From positions 1 through 64,000 of the forward strand of contig JADJXL010000010.1 of NCBI GenBank assembly GCA_016715885.1: a DNA stretch of 64,000 bases, read 5' to 3'. Each line of letters begins with the position of its first letter. Positions within the stretch are counted from its first letter, which is position 1. Below the pieces are notes generated by a model. The model did not search any database. It saw only the letters and a program-made list of their open reading frames with translations, and was not told the origin of the DNA. Both the position numbers and the translations under genes were made by a program. Shown in pieces: positions 18,343 through 27,196 of this stretch. The stretch is from Polyangiaceae bacterium. Its GTDB lineage: Bacteria; Myxococcota_A; Polyangia; Polyangiales; Polyangiaceae.

Positions 18343-20395
18343 TCACGGCGTCGCGCCCATTGCGACGAGCCGCCCCTCGCACCGCTTCCCTTCCGCGGCC
18401 AAGACCCCGTGCTTCTTCGCGTTGTCGCGGCATGATCTATACGCCGCCACGGCCTGCTTCCGCTGCGGTTCGGTCGCCTCGATGAGCTTTTTCCTGAACT
18501 CCGTCCGAAGCTCCTCATACGAGAGATCCGTGCCCGGCACCGTCCCCGTCCCGTTCCATTCCGAAGGTATTGGCGCCAAGCTTTGGAACTCGTAAACGAA
18601 CGCCGACCAGATGTCGCCAGCCCGCCCCGCTGCGAGGACAGCCCATGCAGGCGGCGGCGCCGGCTGCAGCTCGAGGATCTCGGCATAAGCTTGGTCCGAC
18701 GCTTCCACCATGGGCCGCTTCTTTTGATCCATTCCATGACCTCGGTCTGGATATGCTCGAGCACATCGTCTTTATCGCCAGTTCCGCGATAGATGGGATA
18801 CTGAATGGCGTCGGCCGCCTTCCGTGTTTGCTCGGCCTTGTAAAAAAGCGCTTCGCCTTGGGCGGGCAGCAAGCGCGCCTTCAGCTTCGTCTCGGTATCC
18901 CCGCCCAACGCAACGATTGCGTCTATTTTCGCGGCCGCGCTCTTTGCGATTTCCAGGACTTTTGTATATGCAGTCCCGGCGCACGTATCGTCACCCTTGC
19001 GGTCGCAGGCCCGGCCAAGAAGCGCATGGCCTATCATGCGCGCCTCGAAATCGCCATTGGGGAGCGCCTTCACGGCAATCGACAAGAATTGAGCTGCACC
19101 AGCCCAATCGCCCTTTTGAATGCGCCGCGCTCCTTCTTCGAGCGACGCGTGAACGGGCACCGCGGCAAGATCCCAGTTCTTCTCAATCGATAGCGGAAGG
19201 ATAGGTGCAGGAGGGGCATTGGCGCGGAAGGCACTGACGCATTTTCTTTTGGCGGATCCGCGGATTCGGGCTCTCCCGGCTCGACGCCCTCCGCGAGCTG
19301 AACCGCTCCCATTAGATCGGCCTCGCGCGCAAAGAATGAAGTGCCATCCGGCGCATCGACGCCCCCGCCGATTTGAATCACGCGATAGCCTGGAGGTCCT
19401 GGAGCAATGAAAATCTCGGCGCCCGTTGCCGCATTCGCGATCACCGGCGCGGCATCGGTCGCCTCGATACGAAGGGGAATGGGCCGGGTCACCTGATGCG
19501 TGACGTCCGGGCCCGAGAGGAGGCCAATGAAACCCCATTCCGGGGGCGGGAAAAATGCGCCCTTCGCGCGGATCCATCCCCTGAAATGAAATTCACCATA
19601 ACCCTCGACATGGAGCCACCCTGGCTTCTTTTCGACGAGCCACACAGTGCGGTCGAGCGTGGGCCCCTGGATCGCAGCGATTTCACGTCCGCCTGCCGAT
19701 TCGTGGATCGAAATGCGCTCAGCTCGGAGATCGACGGTATCGCCCATAGGAGTTGGTCCGTTGAAATAAGTCCCTTGCCGGAAGGAGAGATCAGCGCACG
19801 AAAACCACGTAACAAGGGACGGCGGCATCGTTCCGTCGAGGAACCTCAATGAGATCCTCGCAGTGTCGCCGAATAGGAAAGAGGCGTGCACGACCCTCCC
19901 CGGGTCGAGCCAAACGTGCCCCGGGACGACATCGACACGCTCGTCGATCTGCACGACGTGTTCGTTTTCGTCAATGTACGCCTCCATGTGGATCGGGTAG
20001 CCCACAACCACTCTTGCCCGCCCGTCGGGGGTGCTCGGTAGCTCGAGACGATCGATCTGCACCGCCCCACGCTCGTCGAGCTGCGCAATGGCCTGCCCTC
20101 CGGCAGCTTGCGCATAAAGCAGCGCCACGGTGCGCAGGCTACCGCTGAAGATGCAGGGTTCTAATTGTGTCGTCGCCATGAGCGCACGCTCGCGCGCCTT
20201 GACAGGCCGCCGCGCGCTCGGGATTTCGTCGGAAGCGGTCGGCGCGAGCGTCGTCACCTTCGTCTCCGCTGCGGCCTTTGGAGGTTGCGCTGGCGCCATC
20301 GGCGCATCCATCGTTTTGGTCGCGCATCCGCTCAGCGCGAGGAGCGCGGATAACGCGGGCGACAGGGCCACGCGCGCATGGCTGAGCTTCGTCAT
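18343..20395 (-). pseudogene. SH3-like/TPR lipoprotein, split by two frameshifts
   Basis: The start MTKLSHARVALSPALSALLA leads to lipobox LSGC, so a lipoprotein. Residues about 60-380 are beta-rich (VDVVPGHVWLDPGRVVHA, GWLHVEGYGEFHFRGWIRAKGAFF), reminiscent of bacterial SH3-like repeats. Near 19225 the frame changes, and NAPPAPILPLSIEKNWDLAA continues into a TPR-like helical part (EEGARRIQKGDWAGAAQFLSIAVKAL ... GRACDRKGDDTCAGTAYTKVLEIAK). Near 18735 one extra base in an A-run separates VMEWIK from KRPMVEASDQAYAEILEL, which runs to the stop at 18343. One gene of about 680 residues with two indels is the simplest reading, but two separate genes are possible. The ATG overlaps the stop of the sigma-like gene upstream (ATGA). 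Function unknown. Confidence 0.6.
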
Positions 20396-20823
20396 GGGGC
20401 GATGCTAGCCTCGGCCGCGCGAGTCGAAAAGGAAATTTTGAGCATGCACGCCGCTTGTGTCGCATGCGGAAGTAGATGCGACACGTGCCGTGCCAAACGA
20501 GCACCTTGAGCACGAGCGTTTTTCGTGACGAGCGCGGCGATGGCGACGACGATCGATTGCATGGCGACGCGAAGCAGGCGCAGCACGCGGTCGAGGCGCG
20601 ATTTGGCCGTCGACCAGGGCAGGTTCCGTTCGTTGGCGATCTGCTGGATGGTCTTCTCATCGACGTAGTGCGCCTCGAGCAGCGCTTCGTCTTCCGGATC
20701 GAGCTGCAAACGCGCCTTTTGCAACAGTTCGAGGGCCAGAAAGTCCTTCATTGGTTCCGACGTGCCGAGTCCTTCAGCACACGTGTCGTCGGAAGGCTCG
20801 TCGCACTCGCGTCGGCGCTGCAT
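20392..20823 (-). CDS. Sigma factor region 4-like protein
   Basis: The core FLALELLQKARLQLDPEDEALLEAHYVDEKTIQQIANERNLPWSTAKSRLDRVLRLL is a sigma-70 region 4 helix-turn-helix as in ECF sigma factors. The usual region 2 is absent both in this frame and in the upstream sequence, which is a tandem repeat block. After the helix-turn-helix comes a hydrophobic stretch (AMQSIVVAIAALV). I chose ATG 20823 because the frame above it overlaps the repeats, but a later start at MKDFLALEL is possible. The stop overlaps the ATG of the lipoprotein gene, so the two are translationally coupled. It may be a truncated ECF factor, a DNA-binding regulator with a membrane tail, or part of an ECF gene whose 5' half was displaced. 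Confidence 0.6.
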   Translation of the reverse strand: MQRRRECDEPSDDTCAEGLGTSEPMKDFLALELLQKARLQLDPEDEALLEAHYVDEKTIQQIANERNLPWSTAKSRLDRVLRLLRVAMQSIVVAIAALVTKNARAQGARLARHVSHLLPHATQAACMLKISFSTRAAEASIAP

Positions 20824-21010
20824 CGATTCGTGTCGACGGGTTTGTGCTCGTGCCTTTGGGGGAACGCACGTTTGGTTCGGAATTGGCGACGCGCGATGCG
20901 CAAGACGCGTTGATGGCGGGCACTTCGCGCATGCTTTTTCGACTCCGAACCCGCTCGGAGCGCCCACCCCCATTGCGCTTGCAGCCCGCGCGCCTGCACG
21001 GAAGTCCCTC

Positions 21011-21240
21011 CCCCAATGGGATCCCGCACTTCAAGCACGACCACCGATGCCCAACCCCGATGGGCTCCCGCAACTTGGTCGTGCACGAACGCTCCAGCCC
21101 CAATGGGATCCCGCACGTCAAGCACGACCACCGATGCCCAACCCCGATGGGCTCCCGCAACTTGGTCGTTCGCGAACGCTCCAGTCCCAATGGGATCGCG
21201 CCATCCGAGCGTGTACGACGACCTAGAACTGCAATAGGTA
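21011..21240. repeat. 87-bp direct repeat, about 2.5 copies
   Basis: The unit begins CCCCAATGGGATCCCGCAC and recurs at exactly 87-bp spacing (anchor AATGGG at 21015, 21102 and 21189). Each unit contains a half-length internal echo (CCCCGATGGGCTCCCGCAAC). The 29-codon period leaves frames open on both strands, but no start signal or recognisable protein supports coding. From 20824 to 21459 I see nothing else. Confidence 0.85.
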
Positions 21241-21459
21241 CGAGCGATTCTGGCGCTGTGCGAGACAACGACGACCGTCTGGTCGCGATCACCTCCACCA
21301 CGCGCCCACCTGATCGCGATCACCTCGACCCCCCCATCGCATCGCTCGATTCCAGCCAAGTTCCAGCATTTCGACCTTTGGCGCGCAAGCTGCAATGAGC
21401 CCACACACCGAGCTTGGCTTGTAGCTTGATCCAAAGCAAAACCCGAAAAGGAGAATCTC

Positions 21460-21618
21460 ATGAGCGCAGGAAACAATGATGGCAAAGGCGGCAGCAGCGG
21501 CGGTTCCAGCAGTGGAGGAGCCGCCCAACAAGGAGGTGGCGGAGGCAAAGCGGGCGGGCCGAGCACGACGGGCAATCCATCCGGCGGCGGTCGCGACAAC
21601 AACCCCCCGAAGAAGTGA
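21460..21618 (+). CDS. Small Gly/Ser-rich protein (52 aa)
   Basis: Begins MSAGNNDGKGGSSGGSSSGG and ends GGGRDNNPPKK. The start has a strong Shine-Dalgarno (AAAAGGAGAATCTC, spacing about 7). A GC-rich hairpin starts 13 bp after the stop, so this looks like a free-standing translated unit and not chance. It has no hydrophobic segment and no cysteine and is probably disordered. I do not recognise a family. The isolated promoterless-looking surroundings are tandem repeats upstream and a convergent hydrolase gene downstream. Confidence 0.6.
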   Translation: MSAGNNDGKGGSSGGSSSGGAAQQGGGGGKAGGPSTTGNPSGGGRDNNPPKK

Positions 21619-21630
21619 ACTGTAAACGCG

Positions 21631-21677
21631 CGCGGTGGGGGTGACTCGGCCCCGCATGGGTAGAGGCCCCCACCGCG
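21631..21677 (+). terminator. GC-rich hairpin after the small Gly-rich gene
   Basis: A perfect 11-bp inverted repeat, CGCGGTGGGGG at 21631-21641 and CCCCCACCGCG at 21667-21677, encloses a 25-nt loop. It lies 13 bp past the stop at 21618. Only a weak T-run (GTTTGC) follows, so it may be an RNA-end-stabilising structure or a terminator without the classic U-tract. Confidence 0.55.
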
Positions 21678-21834
21678 GCCGCGTTTGCATGCACGACGAA
21701 TGGTTACCCCTTCTGCTCACCCTGGACGGCAATCCATCAGAAGGAACCGACCGGAGACCCCACCTATGTCCGACAGTGCGTGTACAATTGGGCGCCCGAA
21801 GAAAAACCAATAAGTTTCGGATAACCTGCACGGT

Positions 21835-22668
21835 TCAGCGATGATCACGCGCAATGCCATCGAGCCACGAAAACGCCTCGCCAAAGACGCGGTCGCCGTC
21901 CTCGATGTGGCCGTGGGTGCAGCGGGGCATTTCGAGGTACATCGACGCAATGCCCGCAGCGGTGAGCCGTTTCGAGGCGCCTTTCATGCGGCCAGGGACG
22001 TCCTGCGAGCATGACATCGTGACGACGGCGCGGGCGCCCTGCAAGCGATCGAGGCGCGGGTCGCGCGGTGAGCCGATGAGAATGACGCGTGGATAACGCT
22101 CGGGGCTTTTTTTGACGAGGTTTTCAATGAGGGTCGCCCCAAGCGAATACCCCACGAGAATGACTTCATGGTTTTGGGGATCCGCGACGCCAGCCGCACG
22201 GAGCGCCGCGTAAAAACGCGGCTCTTCATGGTCCGGGTCCGACGTGATGCTGGAAAAGTCGCGCAAGTTTCCGCACGGGCGGTCGCCATCAATGGCAATG
22301 GCGCCGCCATGAGCACGCGCGGCTTCGGCGAATCCATAAAGATACGCCCCGCCATTCGAACAAATCCCAGGGAAAAAGACGAGTCGCGGAGGTCGTCCGT
22401 CGGCGCTCTTCACGATCGACGCGGGGCGATCGCCCGGGACTTCGAATCGTTCGACAACCGCAGGACCAGGCTCGATGGCAGGTACAGCCGCGACGGGGGC
22501 GCTCGCGGACGGAGCGCTCGCGGACGGAGCGCTCGCAGATGGAACCGGGGGAGCGGGTGCCATTGTGGTCGAGGTGATTGGGTGGGGCGAGGTTTCGCGC
22601 CGCGAGGGCTCTTTCCGGTTTGCGTCACACCCAGCCACGAGCGCTATCATGACGATCCAACGTATCAT
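21835..22668 (-). CDS. Alpha/beta-hydrolase lipoprotein
   Basis: A short leader MIRWIVMIALVAGC ends in a lipobox Cys (residue 14). A Pro/Ala/Ser stalk with three PSASA repeats follows (about 38-60). The hydrolase domain shows LVFFPGICSNGG (oxyanion-loop region), the nucleophile elbow GYSLGA (about residue 173), a strand with VILIGSPRD, and a late conserved His in CTHGHIEDGD as the probable catalytic base. An esterase or lipase-like activity at the cell envelope is likely, substrate unknown. The gene stands alone, convergent with the small Gly-rich gene. Confidence 0.75.
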   Translation of the reverse strand: MIRWIVMIALVAGCDANRKEPSRRETSPHPITSTTMAPAPPVPSASAPSASAPSASAPVAAVPAIEPGPAVVERFEVPGDRPASIVKSADGRPPRLVFFPGICSNGGAYLYGFAEAARAHGGAIAIDGDRPCGNLRDFSSITSDPDHEEPRFYAALRAAGVADPQNHEVILVGYSLGATLIENLVKKSPERYPRVILIGSPRDPRLDRLQGARAVVTMSCSQDVPGRMKGASKRLTAAGIASMYLEMPRCTHGHIEDGDRVFGEAFSWLDGIARDHR

Positions 22669-22759
22669 CGGCTGGTCATCGTGCGGGGCGATGATTGTGT
22701 GACAGGCGCAAGGCAGATTTGGGGACGAATGCTGGGCATCAACGATGGAATGATCGAGG

Positions 22760-22916
22760 TTACGACGGTTTGACCAGCCCCTTTCGAACGGCGATGAGCG
22801 TCAACTCGACGGCGCTCTTGCAGCCCAGCTTCTGGTATATGCGCACCCGATGAGATTCGACGGTCTTCGGACTTATCGTGAGCTGCGCGGCCGTCTTCTC
22901 GCGGCCACGGGGTGCA
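22760..22916 (-). pseudogene. LuxR-type helix-turn-helix remnant
   Basis: The minus strand reads AAQLTISPKTVESHRVRIYQ then KLGCKSAVELTLIAVRKG and stops at 22760, the classic end of a NarL/LuxR response regulator. Upstream only PRGREK is left before the MITE-like element begins at 22917. The receiver domain and most of the helix-turn-helix start are missing and are not found on the far side of the element. The AEG/KEIA stretch expected between PRERE and AAQL is also absent. This is a dead C-terminal fragment. Confidence 0.75.
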
Positions 22917-23214
22917 TTGAAGAGGCTGTCTCAAAACTCGAGCCGTAGTGTGTCACCGAACGCCCGCGCGGGATTGAAATCCCGCGCTACACATTCAAAA
23001 GTCCCTCACTACCGTTCGGGACTGGCCTTGTGGAATTTCGGATCGTCATCGAGAATCCTCAACGACTTCGCATCGATTGCAGGCCTCGCCATGCAGCCAT
23101 GACGTCAGTCCGAGCGCGGTAGCGCGAGGACTTCTTGTCGTGTAGCGCGGGGTTTCAACCCCGCGCGGGGCTGGGCGAGGCTACGCGTTCCGAGTTTTGA
23201 GACAGCCTCTTCAA
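22917..23214. mobile_element. MITE-like element with 24-bp perfect terminal inverted repeats
   Basis: The two ends are exact inverted copies over 24 bp including GAGGCTGTCTCAAAACTCG (22917-22940 and 23191-23214). The similarity extends outward for about 16 bp more with three mismatches. The 298-bp element has no transposase. Inside it lie two further inverted GC-rich motifs, CCCGCGCGGGATTGAAATCC near 22970 and its partner GGGGTTTCAACCCCGCGCGG near 23150, giving a long fold-back. No clear target duplication is visible because the flanks are themselves near-symmetrical. It was probably mobilised in trans by an IS whose ends share the AGGCTGTCTCAAAA sequence. Confidence 0.75.
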
Positions 23215-23329
23215 TCCACCCCGGGGCCGAGAGGACTGACTACGCATCTGCATCCTCGGAGCGGGTCAAACCCTGAGCATTCACGACTCACCCCCACCCA
23301 TCGCTCATGCCCCGTCAATGGCCCTTCGA

Positions 23330-23525
23330 CCAACCCCAGACCTGCTCCAAGCCCCATCGACGTGCCTTCAGGTAACCCCGGACCTGCCCCAAGCCCCATC
23401 GACGTGCCTTGCGTGTAGCCCCGGACCTGCTCCAAGCCCCATCGACGTGCCTTCAGGTAACCCCGGGGCTGCCCGAAGCCCCATCGACGTGCCTTCAGGT
23501 AACCCCGGGGCTACCCGAAGCCCCC
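23330..23525. repeat. 42-bp tandem repeat, about 4.5 copies
   Basis: Unit CCCCGGACCTGCTCCAAGCC followed by CCATCGACGTGCCTTCAGGTAA. The copies are spaced 42 bp (14 codons) apart, and the last copies carry GGGGCTGCCCGAAG variants. It lies just 3' of the minus-strand lipoprotein gene ending at 23568. Frames are open on both strands because of the 3n period, but nothing supports translation. Confidence 0.85.
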
Positions 23526-23567
23526 TCTTTGGGTGTGTGCTCTTACCTCGCGCTGTGCTCGCCCCCG

Positions 23568-25022
23568 CTACTTCGTCACCTCGCAATCGAGATGCTCGCT
23601 GACCAGCTCCGTCTTGCCTTCCTTGTCGCGGATGTAAACAACCACCAGCTTGCCGCCAGGTAGCGAAATGAGACGCGCCTCGGATGCGTGCGCGTCGCCC
23701 GTGGTGACCGCAAACGTTCGGCCATTCGGCTGGAGATCAATGCCGAGCGGCGTGATGCGCAAATGACCCTTCTCGCGCGGACCCTCGGTGTAGACGAGCC
23801 ACCGCCTACCCTTGTCGTCATGCGTGAGCTCGGGCGCGGAAAACGACGCCTCGTCCGCGTCATCGCCCATCGGATCGAGCTTGATCGGCGTGTAATCCGA
23901 GGGCAGCTCGGGGTTTTCTTTGGAAACGGTGAGCGCCTTGAGGCTACGCTCTTTTCCAACACCAATGCCCGTCGTCAATACGAGATTGTCCTCGTCGGTC
24001 GTGGCAATGTCGGGCATCGTCGCGAAACCCCGATATGTCTTGAACTTGCCCTGAAGCTTGCGCTCCTTGTCGAGCAGCCCGACGAGCAGATTGCCACCGA
24101 AACGCGACGCAATGAGCCAGCCCTTGCCCCTGATCCGACGCGAAATGGGAATTTCGTAGGCGGCGGGCGCCTTGGGAGGATCCCCCTTGAGCGACGATTC
24201 TTGCAGGACGATCTCTTCGTCATTGCGGCCGAAATCGACCAAAAATACCATCTTCCATTCGTTCGTCCCGTCGGGCTTTTCAATGCCGCGGAGGACCGAA
24301 CCGAGCGCCCAGACTTCCTTGTCGCGACGGGAAACGAAGGTGCGGCAATCACGAAGCTCGACATAACCGCCCTCCTTTTTCCACGAAAAGAGTTTTTTCT
24401 TGTCCTCGCCCGTCGGCTTGGGGTCCATGTCGAGCCACGAGACGCCATTGAACTCCAAAAATTCCTCGTCGGCATCCGCGGGACCGCACCAAATGCGACG
24501 GCGCTTGTCCTTTTTGAATTCGTCGCGGTAATCGATGAATGCCCGCGCTTCGCTGCCGCTGATATCAGACGGCGACACACGCATCAAAAAACGCGTGCCT
24601 TCCTTCGGGTCCGGGCGCTTGGCCTTTTCGCCCTGCTTGACCTTCATCAACTTGGCGCTGCCGTCCTTGGCGACGACCAAAACGCGAGGATCGTTGCCGA
24701 ACGCGAAACCGACGGCAATCTTGCCATCGAACCCCTTCGTCGTCAGGCCGGTCAGCTTGTTGGCCCCCGTGCCCCATACCTTTTCGCCGCTGCGCTGACA
24801 TACGGGCGGGCCCTCGGGCACGGCGGCCGACGCCGTGCTCGCAGCCATGACGCTTGCGGTCGGCGTTGGCGCCACAGCGGACGGCGCGGGGGCGGCGGCT
24901 GCGGTGGCCGACTCCGCCGTGGGTGGTTGGCCCGAATTGTCCTTGGAACAGGCGGCGAGCGGACATGCGGCGAGCGCTAGGATGGACAGCGGCAAGAGGT
25001 TCGAATGCGCAGAAGGTCTCAT
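23568..25022 (-). CDS. Lipoprotein of unknown function (484 aa)
   Basis: The leader MRPSAHSNLLPLSILALAAC continues to lipobox LAAC at residue 25, followed by an Ala/Pro/Thr stalk (about 30-70). The body (70-484) has repeated beta-strand patterns separated by DG turns (KGFDGKIAVGFAFGNDPRVLV, GNLLVGLLDKERKLQGKF, NGRTFAVTTGDAHASEARLI), suggesting a beta-propeller. A single Cys near the C-terminus (LDCEVTK) could pair with the one in PVCQRSGEKVW. No enzymatic motif is seen. It stands as a single gene with its own leader, and 23222-23567 downstream is only tandem repeats. Confidence 0.65.
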   Translation of the reverse strand: MRPSAHSNLLPLSILALAACPLAACSKDNSGQPPTAESATAAAAPAPSAVAPTPTASVMAASTASAAVPEGPPVCQRSGEKVWGTGANKLTGLTTKGFDGKIAVGFAFGNDPRVLVVAKDGSAKLMKVKQGEKAKRPDPKEGTRFLMRVSPSDISGSEARAFIDYRDEFKKDKRRRIWCGPADADEEFLEFNGVSWLDMDPKPTGEDKKKLFSWKKEGGYVELRDCRTFVSRRDKEVWALGSVLRGIEKPDGTNEWKMVFLVDFGRNDEEIVLQESSLKGDPPKAPAAYEIPISRRIRGKGWLIASRFGGNLLVGLLDKERKLQGKFKTYRGFATMPDIATTDEDNLVLTTGIGVGKERSLKALTVSKENPELPSDYTPIKLDPMGDDADEASFSAPELTHDDKGRRWLVYTEGPREKGHLRITPLGIDLQPNGRTFAVTTGDAHASEARLISLPGGKLVVVYIRDKEGKTELVSEHLDCEVTK

Positions 25023-25217
25023 GAGGCGCGGATGGTATGGCGGTCCGTTGCAGAAGTCATCACGAAGTTGCAGGAAGTTGCGACGTGAGAATGACCACGG
25101 ATCTCCTCCACCAACCTGGTCGAGAGGCGCAAGCTATGCATGCATACGCACGATGCATTGGCGATTGGCGCCTGGGAGTGCTACTGCGTCGCATCGACGA
25201 GCATGAGCAGGATTCCA

Positions 25218-25736
25218 ATGAACGACGACATCTTTGTGCGGCCCGAGGATGCTCGCGACATTGCTGCCATTCGCGAGGTGAACGAGCGCGCATTCGAACG
25301 CGCTGACGAAGCGAGGCTGGTCGACGCGCTTCGAAAGGCCAATGCGATGACCGCGTCGCTCGTTGCGGAGGTCGACGGGCGCATTGTCGGGCACGTTCTC
25401 TTTTCGCCGGTCCACATCGACCGAGGCGGCGAGCGCGATATGGCGGTGGGACTCGGGCCCATGGCGGTCGTTCCGGAAGCGCAACGGCGCGGAATCGGCA
25501 CGGCGCTCGTGCACGCGGGCATCGAGCGAATGCGCGAAGCTGGGCACGGGGCGATCGTGGTGCTTGGTCACCCGAGCTATTATCCGCGGCTTGGTTTTGC
25601 ACCTGCGAGGCATTTCGGGTTGCGCTGGGAAGTGCCGGGGCACGATGACGCATTCTTCGCGATGGAGCTGCGCGCGGGGTTTTTGGGCGCGCGCGTGGGG
25701 GTCGTGCGTTACCGGGCGGAATTCATGCAGGTGTGA
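25218..25736 (+). CDS. GNAT-family N-acetyltransferase
   Basis: About 172 residues, the usual GNAT length. It begins MNDDIFVRPEDARDIAAIRE. Motif A appears as AVGLGPMAVVPEAQRRGIGTAL, with the Q/RxxGxG/A acetyl-CoA loop, followed by HAGIERMREAGHGAIVVLG. SYYPRLGFAPARHFGLRW is motif B, the signature of the YhbS-like subgroup. ATG 25218 was preferred, since 25203 (MSRIP) is also possible and the 26 residues upstream look non-homologous. Transfers acetyl from acetyl-CoA to an unidentified amine. It is transcribed away from the lipoprotein gene and towards mcrC. Confidence 0.85.
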   Translation: MNDDIFVRPEDARDIAAIREVNERAFERADEARLVDALRKANAMTASLVAEVDGRIVGHVLFSPVHIDRGGERDMAVGLGPMAVVPEAQRRGIGTALVHAGIERMREAGHGAIVVLGHPSYYPRLGFAPARHFGLRWEVPGHDDAFFAMELRAGFLGARVGVVRYRAEFMQV

Positions 25737-25867
25737 ATGCAGCACGAATCAGGCGGTGGATGAAGCATCAGGCTGGCTCGTGCGCTTGCGAAGGCAGGGA
25801 AGCGTAGCGTGTTGTGCACGAGTGAGCGAATGAGTGGCAGATGGGCGAATGAGCGACGCGAAATCGC

Positions 25868-27196
25868 TCAACGAATCGCCGAATCCCCTCCCATCGGGAA
25901 AAACATCCTTCGCGCCAACTCTTGTCGTTCCCGCGCCGTCGCGCGATCCCCGGCGATGGCCCGATCGAGCTCCGTGAGGTGCACCGGTTGCAGCACGATC
26001 GATGCACGATCCCATCCGCTCAAGGGCTCACTGATCTCGATCCGCGCCGGCCGCGCTTCATCCACCATCGTCGGATACAGAATCGTCGCAACTGCGCCGC
26101 GCGGCTGACTCAACGCGTACATTGCCAACTGGTACAACATTTCTCGCGGCAGACTCCGCGCCCACAAATCGCGATACTTGGCATCGAAAAGAAGCCGCTT
26201 TCCTTCCGCCGTTTTGATCGCAAAATCTGGCCTTGGTCTTGGCGCACGACGGTTCCTCGGATTCTGCCCGGGCGCATAACGGAGCAGGTCCTTCAACGAT
26301 TCCTCCTCGACAACTTGGGCATCCTCGAGGTTTTCACGAAGAAATCGCCCGAGAAGTCGCTGAAAAAAACGATTCATGTCCAGCAAAAATCCCGGCAACC
26401 GAATGGGTTGCTCCGAGTCGTCGAGCGCTGGCGATTCGCCATCAAGGAGCAGTAAAATGATCGTCAGCGCCGGAGCATAGGCCGCAGCCATTCGATCCAA
26501 ATTCCGCACCGCTTGGGCAACAAGATGCCGATGCAATGGCCGCGGTCTAATCGAAACAGCGAGAACATCGGCGAGCTTGCGCAAAGCGATTTTCAACGGG
26601 GAACTCTGTGCACAACCAGCGGCCAAAAGAAGCCCTCCAACCAGCACTTGGTTCAGCAAACAATCGGAGAGGCGCATATGGTGTCTGCACGGAAGGCTCC
26701 CGCGAACGATTCCGCCTTCGCGAGCAATGCGATTCATATCGATGCGGCCCCGAGGGCTCGACAGCGGTTCTTCGACGGCGACGTATCGTCGATCGAGCCC
26801 CCGAGCGAGCAATTCTTCGGCCTCGGCGAGCAGTTGCGCCGGAAGCAGGTCCTCGAACAGGCTCCCTCCCGCTGAAAAAGGCGCAGTCGGCATCAGCGAG
26901 AGGTCGCGGAGACCATACGCGTACCGAAAAAGCCGCACGAATGACTCCTGACCAAGCTTGGGCGTAATCGCGGCGCTGAATGCATCAAACCGGATTTTGC
27001 CGACAAACGAATTTGTCGTTATCTCGATGCCCTTGCGTAGCTCGCGGACCTCGAGCATGCCCGTGCTCGAGAGCGTTTCGATGAGCGCTCGGTCTGCTGC
27101 GCTCGAAATGTCGATCCCAGCAAGCGGATCATCGGGAGCGACGCCAATTACGCGCTGCTCCCATTCCTCGAGGTGCACGTTGACCAAAGCATTCAC
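25868..27196 (-). CDS. mcrC: McrC-type nuclease subunit of a McrBC restriction system
   Basis: McrC partners the McrB GTPase to cut modified DNA. The N-terminal part (GIEITTNSFVGKIRFDAFSA, KLGQESFVRLFRYAYGL) and the segment VAVEEPLSSPRGRIDMNR match the McrC family. The C-terminal PD-(D/E)XK core is RPDFAI (about residue 325) with KRLLFDAKYRDLW about ten residues later. Length 442 is normal. Its ATG overlaps the mcrB stop by four bases (ATGA), so the pair is co-translated. The frame is intact, in contrast to much of the window. Confidence 0.9.
   Translation of the reverse strand: MNALVNVHLEEWEQRVIGVAPDDPLAGIDISSAADRALIETLSSTGMLEVRELRKGIEITTNSFVGKIRFDAFSAAITPKLGQESFVRLFRYAYGLRDLSLMPTAPFSAGGSLFEDLLPAQLLAEAEELLARGLDRRYVAVEEPLSSPRGRIDMNRIAREGGIVRGSLPCRHHMRLSDCLLNQVLVGGLLLAAGCAQSSPLKIALRKLADVLAVSIRPRPLHRHLVAQAVRNLDRMAAAYAPALTIILLLLDGESPALDDSEQPIRLPGFLLDMNRFFQRLLGRFLRENLEDAQVVEEESLKDLLRYAPGQNPRNRRAPRPRPDFAIKTAEGKRLLFDAKYRDLWARSLPREMLYQLAMYALSQPRGAVATILYPTMVDEARPARIEISEPLSGWDRASIVLQPVHLTELDRAIAGDRATARERQELARRMFFPMGGDSAIR

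Noticed and set aside
18039..23525. Tandem blocks at 18039, 21011 and 23330 considered as CRISPR arrays
   Set aside because: Units are contiguous or internally similar with no unique spacers between identical repeats.
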